NCBI GenBank assembly: GCA_036583965.1 | Contig: JAZBQD010000018.1 | Location: 69,590,143-69,654,142, forward strand | Direction: 5' to 3' | Length of the DNA: 64,000 nt | Source of the DNA: Prunella strophiata | Lineage: Eukaryota > Chordata > Aves > Passeriformes > Prunellidae | Part shown: piece by piece, positions 55,300 through 64,000 of the stretch | Layout of the letters: every line of letters starts with the position of its first letter | Numbering within the stretch: position 1 is the stretch's first letter | Position numbers and translations under genes: made by a program | Notes under the pieces: generated by a model | Seen by the model: only the letters and a program-made list of their open reading frames with translations | Databases searched by the model: none | Told to the model about the DNA's origin: nothing

Positions 55300-55960
55300 A
55301 ATTACAGGGAGAGAATCCCCTGGGGTTTAGGAAATGAGAGCTTTTCAGGTTTCCTTAGGTTATGGGAGAATGATGTGGATGAGTTCACCATCAGCTCCTG
55401 AGCTGTTCCTGCCCTGAAGCTGAAAGGTTTAAACCTCAGAAATTATTCCTAGAGCCTGGAAAAGTGTGGGAATATTGCAGGAGGGTTTGGGAGGAGGAGA
55501 GGTGGGCGTGTGGGAAGGTCCCTGTTGGAAGGGCAACTTTGGAGGTGCTTCCATGAGGAAGCAGGAGAGGCCCTGTCCCAGGGATTTGGGTTGACATCCA
55601 GACAAATGATGGGAATTCTGGGATGGAGAGGGAGGGAGCAGTGGAAATCATGGAGAGAGAATTCCCTGGGGTTTAGGAAATGAGAGCTCAGGTGGTGGGA
55701 GAACAGGGATGAATTCCCCACCAGCTCCCAAGCTGTTCCTGCCCTGAAACTGAAAGGTTTAAACCTCAGAAATTATTCCTAGAGCCTGGAAAAGTGTGGG
55801 AATATTGCAGGAGGGTTTGGGAGGAGCAGATTTGGGAAGGTCCCTGTTGGAAGGGAACCTTGGAAGGTGCTTCCATGAGGAAGCAGGAGAGGCCCTGTCC
55901 CAGGGATTTGGGTTGATTTCCAGACAAATGGTGGGAATTCTGGGATGGAGAGGGAGGGAG
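55300..55960 (+). repeat. Two-copy tandem duplication, period about 330 bp
   Basis: GGGGTTTAGGAAATGAGAGC, AGCTGTTCCTGCCCTGAA, GGTTTAAACCTCAGAAATTA, AAAAGTGTGGGAATATTGCA and GGCCCTGTCCCAGGGATTTG each occur twice, for example AGCTGTTCCT at 55401 and 55731. The copies differ by small indels. Confidence 0.93.
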
Positions 55961-57854
55961 GGATGGAGCAGCAATGCTGAGCTGTATGGACACTGCTTGG
56001 CTGCTCCCAATTCTTTTTTTGGGAGCTGGTGGCTGCTTCTGGTTTCAATCACGGCTCCGATTGCATAACTGGGAATGTTTTCCTGTTTTGATGTCTATTA
56101 AAATCCCAAATTGCTGCGAGCGACCCCGTGCACGGAGCACGGAGCTCCTGCCAGGGGCACTTACGTAACAATTCTGGATTTGGAGGTGAAACAGCCCCGT
56201 CCTTCTGGGCTTCTGGAAGGAAGAAATCCCAGCAGGAATTGCCAGACAAGGAAAGGTGGCAGACGAGGGAATGAGGAGTTGGGATTTAGGAAGGGCAAGG
56301 TCGAGGAAAGAGGCCAGAACAGAAGAAACCACGGCGGAGCAGAGTGAAATGAGAGAGTGGGAAGGCTGCCGGGGGTTTTTAGGGAGCTGGGAGCTGTTCC
56401 CAAATCCCAGGGTCTGGATCTGCCTTGGCTCCCACAAAGGTAAATGGGTTCTAAATGAGAACCATCGCCGCTGCCGTTGGATTTCTCTTGGAAAAGGAAA
56501 GATTTCTCTGTCCAAGGAAGGTTATTCCTGTACCTTGTCTGGCTCCCTGCTGCTTCTGATGACTTCTGGTAGCTCAGACCTCTTAACTCCAGCTTGGAAA
56601 GCAACCCTATCTCCTGCTTTCCTGGGAATTTTAACCATCCTGTTCCCTTTTTTCCCCGTCTTTGCACCATTTCCTCCGTGTATCTCAGACCTTTAAAAGT
56701 TCTTATTGCGGTCCCGGAGTGAGAATTGAATTTCTTGGCATGGAAATTTTAACTCAGCCTTTTCTTGGAGCTGGCCCAGGCAGCTGGGAAGATTTGCTGC
56801 AGCCATCCCAGCAGCAGGAATTCCGTGCTGCAGGAATACCTGGAGCATTTCCTGGCATTACCTGGGCATGGCTGTGGGGGAGCAGCTGCAGAATTGGGGC
56901 AGAAGCTCCTTAGGGTTTGGACCACGGGCTTGGAACTGGAGTTGTGTGAGCAGAGCAGGCTGAAATCCTGGGATGATGGTTGGATTGATGATCTTGGAGG
57001 TGTTTGCCAGCTTTGATGATTCTGGGAAGGAGGTGAGGGCACAAAGAGCATCTTGGAGGGTGGGATTTAGGGACGTCCTCCTGCCCTTTTCTTCCCAACC
57101 TGCAGCACCCACAGCCTCGTGCTCTTTCCCCAGGGAGATTTGTGGCTGGAGCCTTTTTTGGGAACCTGGTGTGTGGGTGATGACAGCTGCAGGGAATTAT
57201 TCTGGAGGGACTGGGAATTCTACACCAGCCCTGACAAAAACTGTGTGGCCAGAGCAAAGGCCCCGGCGCCCTCCTGCAGCCTCAGCTCAGCCTCTCTTCC
57301 TCTGGAGGATTCCAGAAGGATAAAAAAAGAAGCTGCTCATTTAATTTCCTTCCTTGGAAGAGCCAAAACCAACAGTGTAAAACCAGACACATGGCAGGGA
57401 AAAAAAAGCCTTTCCAAGGCCTCTCCCCCCTGGAGAAGGCCGGGATTGTTGACAATTTTCCTCTGGGTTCCTGCTGCTGACCTTGGTGATCCCGAGCAGG
57501 AGCCAAATGAGCGGATGCCCCCGGCCCTGTTCCACATGTGTCCATCCTTGGGAAGCACCAGGGCTTTTTCCAGAGCAGCCTCTGGAATGACAGAGCCAGG
57601 GAAGAGCAGCTCCTGGCTGGGATCAGGGAGGAGCTGTTGGGAAGCGCATGGAAAATCAGACCCTGAGTGATCCCAGGGATTCTCTGTTGTTGTCACAGAA
57701 TTCTGGAGCTTCCTGGGGGTTCCCTCAGCTCCTCCCTGGAAGTGGCAGCCCCTGGGAGTGTCCTGGGTGTCCTCAGAGCTGTGGAGGGCAGGAGGGATGG
57801 GCAGGACGTGGATGTGCAGCCCTGAGATTGCCTTGGGAATGCTGCTGGAGCTGT
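55961..57854 (+). other. Intron, no gene recognised
   Basis: A degenerate CR1-like tail (GGTTGGATTGATGATCTTGG, AGCTTTGATGATTCTGGG) lies at about 56979-57028. About 56040-56170 and 56660-56760 are repeat-poor and mixed in composition. No exon supported. Confidence 0.45.
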
Positions 57855-58056
57855 GGTGTGGCTGAGGCTGGAAAAGCCCTCTGAGATCATGGAGTCCAAC
57901 CACCCCCAGCACTGCCAGGGCCACCACTGCCCATGTCCCCAGGTGCCACATCCACAGGGCTTGAAACCCCTCCAGGGGTGGGGACTCCACCCTGCCCTGT
58001 CCTGTTCCTTCCCATGGAGAAATTTTCCTTAATGTCCAACCCAATCTCCTGCTGTG
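57855..58056 (-). mobile_element. CR1 LINE 3' fragment, minus orientation
   Basis: GAGGCTGGAAAAGCCCTCTG, AGATCATGGAGTCCAACCAC, CCAGGTGCCACATCCACAGG, CCAGGGGTGGGGACTCCACC and a TTAATGTCCAACCCAATCTC end. Confidence 0.87.
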
Positions 58057-58129
58057 TTTTCCTTGTGTTGTGCCATTGTGGGAAAACCAAATTAATTTGG
58101 GAAAGTGGCCTTGGGAATGAGGTGTTGAC

Positions 58130-58380
58130 CTTCAGGTCTTTCAGATGAAGGAAATGGCCTCAGGTTGTCCCAGGAGCAGCTCTGGTTGGACATCAGCAGG
58201 AATTTCCTCATGGAAAGGCTTGGGAAGCATTGGGAGTGCCCAGGGAGGTTTGGAGTGCCCATCCCTGGAGGTGTCCAAGGAATTCCTGGATCTGGCACTC
58301 AGTGCCAGGGTGGGGGTCGGGCACAGCTTGGACTGGGTGGTCCTGGAGGGTTTTCCAACCTCAGGGATTCTGGGATCTGA
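58130..58380 (+). mobile_element. CR1 LINE 3' fragment, + orientation
   Basis: GGAAATGGCCTCAGGTTGTC, CTCTGGTTGGACATCAGCAG, CCCATCCCTGGAGGTGTCCA, GGTCCTGGAGGGTTTTCCAA and CTCAGGGATTCTGGGATCTG. It lies about 75 bp from an inverted partner at 57855-58056. Confidence 0.87.
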
Positions 58381-61300
58381 GCTGATCCTCAAGGACAACC
58401 TGAGCACCACCTCCCCAGGGATTGTGGTGAAATCTGGGAATGTCCTCCTGGAAATCTGCTCCTCCTCCAAAGTCTTCCTACCCTTAGCTCCTCCTCTGCT
58501 GGTGCTGCCAGGTGATTTTTGGGGTTAAAACCAAATCTTGGGGAGTTATAAGGATTTTTGGGAGCAGACACTGACAGGGAATGTGGCAGAAGGTTTGGGA
58601 AGGGCAGAACTCTGCAGAGAAGGGGCACAGTTCAGGCACTGTTGATATCTGAGCTGCTTTTTCCTCTCTTTAGGTGTAAAAATGGCAGGTAAAGGGAAAA
58701 AACAACGTGTGAGGATGGAATTGGAGACAGGAATAACTGGGCAGGAATAACTTTGGGAATTTGTGATGTTGGTAAGGCTCAGCTTTGGCTCAGAACATTT
58801 TCTGAGATGTTTTGAGAAAGGAAATCATGTCAGAGCCTTCTCCTTGCTCCCAGGTGTGTCTGGGGTGTAGGGATGGAGCAGCAGCACCATTCCTGCAGTG
58901 CTCGAGTTCCATTCTTGGTCTCTCACTGAATTAATTCTGTTTAATCTCAGGGGTTTGAAGGAGTTGTTGTACTTAAATGAGGATTTCAGGGTGGCTTTTG
59001 GGAGAATTCCAACTTTTCCAGTGTGGTGTGGGACTCTGTGGTGCAGATTCTCTCTGATGAGGATGATTTGCTCAGTACCCCAATAATTTTGTTTAAAACT
59101 TCCTAATTTGGTGATTCCTGGTTGCTCCAAGCCCCATCCAACCTGGCCTTGGGCACTTCCAGGGATTGGAAGTCCACAAACTAAAAAAACCCCTAAAATT
59201 AAAAATGAATTTCAGGTCAATTCAACCTTGGCAAAAACGACTTTTTCAGAAGAAATCTCCGTAAATCCCCTCTGATTTCTGACAAGGAGCTGCCATTGTC
59301 CAGAAATCCAACAAATGTCTGAATCAGAGGGGATAAAGTGGGAATAATTCAGCTGAGCAAATAGTGCCTCTCCATAAAATGGCCTGGAATAACATGCAGA
59401 GGACTGGAAAAATACAGCAGTGACCAAGGAAAACACCATCACATCCATATTAATTTTTCATTTTCGGTTCGGAGAGAAACCCTCGGTCACTATTAAAGTG
59501 TATTTTCAATTTTTATGTTCTTTTTCATGCCCTGATGGAGCAAACCAGGCCTGTTGAGGAAAGGCCTTCAGCGTGCCCAAGTCACCTTCAGAGGAAATCA
59601 AGCACGTGCTTAAAGCTGAGTTTGCTCCCGAGCTCGTTGCTGATCCCAGCATCCCAAATTCCCAAGCCTTGCTGGGAAACTAAAGCTGAAATTTGGCATT
59701 GGCTGGAAATTTTGTCATAGCAAACAGCCAGAACAGAAGAAATGTTTCCCCAGTGTTGTTAAAGTACGGAGGAATATTGTTTTAGGGAGAGCTTTTATTG
59801 CATTGTCTGCAGCCTGAGAAAGTCCAGAGCTGCGAAATCCGCCCGAAAGCCGTTTTGATGGAGCTGGAATTTTCTAATTCCTCGTGTCAGTGGGAGCGGG
59901 ATATATGGAGTGCACACAGTGGGATTTTCAAAACAAGGTCCCTGCCAGCTTTAAATAATTATTGGGAATCAAGAAGAGATTAAACAGCCTTCCTCCCACC
60001 TCCCCATCCTCATCCCTGCTCTTTTCCCTGGGTGGGCAGCGGGAATTGGGGGTGCCTCAGGAAGCTCCCACTCTGCTCTTGGCCAGGGTTGGAAGATTCC
60101 AATTTCCCTCGTGGGTTTTTCTCACTTGGAAAACCCCCCTGGAAGGGCTGCACTGGGGAGGTGTTTACAGGAACCCAGCCGGGGCTGTCAGAGGATGGGA
60201 AGTGGCAGCAGCCGCTGGATTTGGGAGCCTGGAGCTTCCCAAATTGAAATGTTACAGAGCTGGGAGGGGAAGGGAGACAGGAGACAGATATTTGGGAAGG
60301 GGAGCATCCGTGGTTGGGATGGATGGATGGATTTTACTTGTGCTGGCACCGTGGGGGGCATCCAGATCCTCGGGATGCTGGCAGCAGGAGGGGCTCCTGC
60401 TGCCTGGAATTCCCTCTGGGATTCACCAGCCCCGTGTCTGCAGGGAAAGTTCAGCCTCTGGATTGGGAGCAGGGGTGGGATTGCTGACAGGAGCCCTAAT
60501 GGCACCGGGGTCACCTTTCCTGCCTTTCCAAGGGGCTCATCCAGGGAGTTCCATCATCCTGGGAACAGCCCCATCTGGTTCACACAGAGTTTTTGGAGCA
60601 GTGTCAGGGCTTGGTGTCGCCTCTGCATTTGACCTGGGATGCTGAAGGAAAATATTCCACAGGGAAAAGAGATCAGATCTGGGCTCGAGGGTGGCTCACG
60701 GGATCTATCCTGGAGGAGCAGATGAAGCCATGGGAGTCTGCTCATTCCGTGTGCCTTGGGAGCAGAATTCCCTGCGGGATCTCACTTCAAGGAGCATCCC
60801 TGTGTGTTTATGGTGCCACACACAGAGCCTCTTCCAGGCGCTGCAGCTGCCTTGGGAAAACAATTCCCTGTCCCTCCATCTTTGTTCTGTGCAAAGGCAA
60901 AGAGATGAGATGGGGAATTCATCCCTCCAGCCCCAAATTCCAGGGATTTGCTGCCCTTCCCACTGTCCTCACCACCTCTGGCTGCACAGGCAGAGGGCAC
61001 CTGAGGTGTTCTGCAGATTTTTGGCTCTCCATGAATTTCCAGGCTGCCTGGCTGCCTTTTTAAGCCCAAAGGTTGGTGGGGTTTGTGTTCTCCCTGTTTT
61101 TCCCTCTTCCCCAGCTGTCAAGTTCATCCCAGACATTTCTCTGAGCTCACCTGGATGCTGCTCCTGCTGCGTTTTCCCATTGCTCTGGAATGTGGAGTTT
61201 GGGGTGATGGAAATGTCTCCTGCTCCTTATCCAGGGAGCAATGGATGAGCCCCATCTCAGGAGGTGAAGCATCTCTGGAATATCCTGGAGTTGCTGATTT

Positions 61301-61477
61301 TAGGGGTCTTTTCCAGTTTCAGGATTCTGTGAATCTCAGCTCTGCTTTGCTCACACAGGTGCAGCAGGTGAGCTCCTCCACTGAAGAATTCCCCTGACCC
61401 AGGAGCTCTCTCCCTAAAATATTTTCCACGTGGAGCAGTGGGAAGCTTGGGCAAGATGTCCTGAGTTGGACACACAA
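58381..61477 (+). other. Intron with the largest conserved-element candidate
   Basis: About 59200-59980 is the longest repeat-poor stretch of the window: TGACCAAGGAAAACACCATC, CATATTAATTTTTCATTTTC, CACTATTAAAGTGTATTTTC, CAAGCACGTGCTTAAAGCTG and CAGCTTTAAATAATTATTGG. CAAGCACGTGCTT is a perfect palindrome-like E-box (CACGTG). Small CR1 remnants lie at about 59112-59165 (minus) and 61270-61340 (plus, weak). A ten-base ATGG run is at about 60320. No exon recognised. Confidence 0.45.
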
Positions 61478-61695
61478 GGATCATGGAATTATGGAATGGT
61501 TTGGGGTGAGAGGGACTTCAAAGACCATCTCATTCCAACCCTTGCCATGAGGAGAATCCATTACAAGGATCATCAGTCCAGCTCCTGATCCTGACCCCAA
61601 AACCCCACCCTGTCCCTGGGAGCATTGTCCAAACGCTCCTGGAGCTCTGGCAGCCTTGGGAACGTGCCCATTCCCTGGGGGAGCCATTCCAGCTC
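61478..61695 (-). mobile_element. CR1-like LINE 3' fragment, minus orientation
   Basis: ATCATGGAATTATGGAATGG, GAGAGGGACTTCAAAGACCA, TCATTCCAACCCTTGCCATG, GAGCATTGTCCAAACGCTCC and CCATTCCCTGGGGGAGCC. A different CR1 subfamily from most copies here. Confidence 0.8.
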
Positions 61696-61792
61696 CCACC
61701 AGACTTCCTTCCTGAAGAGTCCAGGAGAGCTTTGCAGAGCCTTTATCTCCAAACCTCCCTAGGGAGTCCCTTTGGAAAAGCCTGGAGCTGTT

Positions 61793-61909
61793 TGGGTGTG
61801 GGAGAGGTTCTAGGATAGAGCAGGACACAGTGGGAAGCACAAACACCATCAGGTGTTTGAATGTGGGAGAGGTTCTGGGATAGAGCAGGACACAGTGGGA
61901 AGCACAAGG
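61793..61909 (+). repeat. Two-copy tandem duplication, ~66 bp
   Basis: GTGGGAGAGGTTCT, GGATAGAGCAGGACACAGTG and GGAAGCACAA occur twice in succession, separated by ACACCATCAGGTGTTTG. Confidence 0.93.
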
Positions 61910-63061
61910 TGGAGCAGAGAGCTCCTAGAAATCTCCTAGAATTCCATCCTGGTTTTGCAGCTCAGCTGTTGATTTCCATCAGAGCTGGGCCAGAGGAGGT
62001 CCCTGAGCCCAGGGGAGCTGCTGGGGTGGGAGCTCAGCTCGTGTTTTCCACAGGGCTCCAGAGCTGCTCTCACGTGAAGCCGGCTCTGGGAATGCAGAGA
62101 TAAGAGAGCTGCTTCCATCAGATTGCAATCAGCTTTTATTTCTCCTCCTACTTCTCACTTCTGAAGTTGGGAACAAACCCAACTTTGTATCAGCGATGTT
62201 CCTAAAGGAGACTTCGCTTCCCACTCTGCTATTTATAGAGGGCCCTTTCCTCGGGCATATGGAGAGCAGCTTGGTTTCCCCATCTCAGCAGCTCCTGTTT
62301 GATCTCTGGTGCATCTTCAGGGAACAAGGATCAATAATTGATCCACTCAAGGCTGAACTGAGAGTTTGAAATGGCTCAAAGCTGGGTTGGATGGGGCTTG
62401 GAGCACCCTCTGGCACAGTGGAAGGTGTCCCTGCCCATGGCAGGGGTGGCACGGGATGGGATTTAGGGTCCTCCCCACCCAAACCATTGTGGGATTCTCT
62501 GATTGCCACAGGCACATCCACGAGATGCTCAGCCAGTGCTTCTCCTTCTCCTCCACCTCCTCCTCCCACCTCCACTTGGTACACTCCAGTTCCAGGTTCT
62601 TGCCCTCCTTCACATGCCCTGGCCCAGCCTCAGGAATAACTTGGTGCTTCTCCAGCCACCCCTCGTTTTCCTGATGTTCTGCTGCTAATCCTGCTCAGTC
62701 CAGTTAAACTGGGATGAATTAGTATTAAATGTAAAATCAAGAGCTGATCAAGGGATCTGAGTGTGCAGGAACTCCCTGACATCAATGAACTTTGTGCAGA
62801 TTCGTAATGGGGTTAGGAGAGTCATTATTCCTCCAAAATCCTGCCCTACCTGAACTAAAGATCATGAGGAATTATAATCAGGATGATCCCATTTACATTC
62901 CCACTTTTATCCATGAACCAAACCCACCACTGCTGCAGATCCCACTTGGGATTTTTCAGCTCTCAGCAGTTTCTAACAGGTTTGGACCGTGTCCCAAGCC
63001 TGGCTTAAAAGAATTCCAGGACTCCTCAAGTGACGTTTGTTACCCTTTGAGTTGTGCAGCT
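61910..63061 (+). other. Intron with conserved-looking islands
   Basis: About 62100-62290 (CAGATTGCAATCAGCTTTTA, ACTCTGCTATTTATAGAGGG) and 62700-62960 are repeat-poor. The CR1 end at 62370-62512 lies between them. No exon. Confidence 0.4.
62370..62512 (+). mobile_element. CR1 LINE 3' end, + orientation
   Basis: CAAAGCTGGGTTGGATGGGG, GTGGAAGGTGTCCCTGCCCA, CCCAAACCATTGTGGGATTC: the usual CR1 3' terminus, 5' truncated. Confidence 0.88.
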
Positions 63062-63742
63062 CCATCTCCACGTTGTCCTTCTGAGAGAAAATGAGGAGCG
63101 TGCCAAGATCTTCCATTGGCCCCAAATCCTTTCCACACTCCCTTGGCTGCATTTTAACCTGTTCTTCTGCTGCCTTCCATAAGTGACCCAGTTAGGAAGA
63201 AGCTGAAGCATCCAGAGTGGTTCTGGGGATAAGAGGGAAGGGATTGTGCTGACCTGGATCCCATTTTTGTGCCGGGAATTCCATGGAGTTCCATCTCCAT
63301 GTTGTCCTTCTGAGAGAAAATGAGGAGTGTGCAAAGATTTCCATCGGCCCCAAATCCTTTCCACCCTCCCATGGCTGCATCCTCAGCCTGTTCTGCTGCC
63401 CTCCATGAGTGACCCAGTTTGGAAGAAGCTGAAGCACCCAAGGAGGTTTTTGGGATGAGAGGGAAGGAATTGTGCTGACCTGGATCCCATTTTTGTGCTG
63501 GGAATTCCATGAAGCTCCATCTCCACGTTGTCCTGAGAAAAAACAAGGAGCGTGCCAAGATATTCCATTGGCTCCAAATCCTTTCCACACTCCCATGGCC
63601 TCATCTCAGCCTATTCTTCTGCTGCCCTCCCTGAGTGACCCAGTTTGGAAGAAGCTGAAGCACCTGAGGAGGTTTTTGGGATGAGAGGGAAGGGATTGTG
63701 CTGGCCTGGATCCCATTTTTGTGCCGGGAATTCCACAGAGCC
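63062..63742 (+). repeat. Three-copy tandem repeat, period 226-229 bp
   Basis: Units start at 63062, 63291 and 63517 with CCATCTCCACGTTGTCCT or close variants. Each holds CCAAATCCTTTCCAC, AGTGACCCAGTT, GGAAGAAGCTGAAGC, GGATGAGAGGGAAGG-type sequence and CCTGGATCCCATTTTTGTGC. Copies differ by substitutions and small indels. Three minus-strand frames of 110-145 codons are by-products. Confidence 0.94.
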
Positions 63743-64000
63743 AGGATTCCATGAGATGACAGCTGCGACACCGCTGTCACAAGCTCTGAAGTCTCTCCAA
63801 AACCTCCTCTCTTTGCCTGTTGTCTGCTCAGCGCCCTCGGTGAGTCCCGAGCTGGGGAAATTTGGGCTGTGTTGGGATCAAAGCTGTGCTCGTGTTCCCT
63901 GTGAGTTTCAACACTCGCGGCCGCCGGGTGCCCTGGCCAAGCTCGAGCTGTTCCCTTTCAACACCCGCAGCTCCTGCTCCTTCCAGGGGTGATTAGGCAC
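63743..64000 (+). other. Window end, unassigned
   Basis: GC-richer, with GGCCGCCGGGTGCCC near 63920. A CTCAG at about 63826-63830 and GGTGAG at 63839 would bracket only about 9 bases; I do not call an exon. The sequence continues beyond the window. Confidence 0.4.

Noticed and set aside
58675..58695. Possible micro-exon: TTTAG, then GTGTAAAAATGGCAG, then GTAAAG
   Set aside because: Splice-like edges on both sides, but the short insert contains TAA in one frame and matches no part of EXOC6B I recall.
21108..64000. Search for the next EXOC6B exon or another gene
   Set aside because: I looked by eye for the residues after KHSDKIGETAMKQ and for later Sec15 motifs and found none; a translated search with the full protein would be decisive.

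Overview
The window is vertebrate nuclear DNA, almost certainly from a songbird or close relative. It carries five exons of one split gene, EXOC6B (exocyst subunit Sec15B), on the + strand. The introns are littered with CR1 LINE 3' ends in both orientations, long-terminal-repeat-like elements of a kind I associate with passerines, and an exceptional load of minisatellites. There are no bacterial features (no operons, no CRISPR, no RNA genes that I can support). The GC-rich third positions of the exons and the minisatellite density suggest an avian microchromosome; that is inference.

Layout. 1-3128: a 70-71 bp minisatellite running directly into the splice acceptor of EXOC6B exon A (3129-3275). 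3276-14640: an intron holding a 32 bp minisatellite (about 3.3 kb, central part nearly perfect) and two oppositely oriented CR1 copies, each with a related ~29 bp minisatellite at its 5' edge. Exon B is 14641-14688. The next intron is mostly a ~100 bp minisatellite whose every unit ends in a pyrimidine tract plus CAG. Exon C (17414-17504) and exon D (17632-17677) are separated by only 127 bp. An intron with LTR-like elements leads to exon E (20903-21107). From 21108 to the window end (about 43 kb) I recognise no further exon: this is one large intron.

That intron starts with a 46 bp minisatellite made from the exon E/intron junction itself. It then holds arrays at about 24.2, 26.0, 29.4-30.6, 34.0-34.6, 38.0-41.7, 46.0-47.0, 51.4-52.9 and 52.9-53.7 kb, many CR1 fragments, LTR-like insertions, local duplications, and several low-repeat islands that look like conserved non-coding DNA.

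The five exons join in consistent phases (0, 0, 1, 2 and 0 at successive 3' ends) and encode about 177 residues of the N-terminal helical part of Sec15, roughly residues 45-220 of an ~810-residue protein. First coding exon(s) lie upstream and the rest downstream.

The most unusual feature is that two minisatellites have incorporated real splice-site sequence of this gene: an acceptor upstream of exon A and a donor downstream of exon E. A third array supplies about 23 acceptor-like sites. The pre-mRNA therefore presents dozens of decoy splice sites next to real exons. Tandem arrays fill roughly a third of the window by my hand estimate. All the very long open frames (up to about 1,000 codons) are by-products of repeat units lacking stop codons and are not genes.
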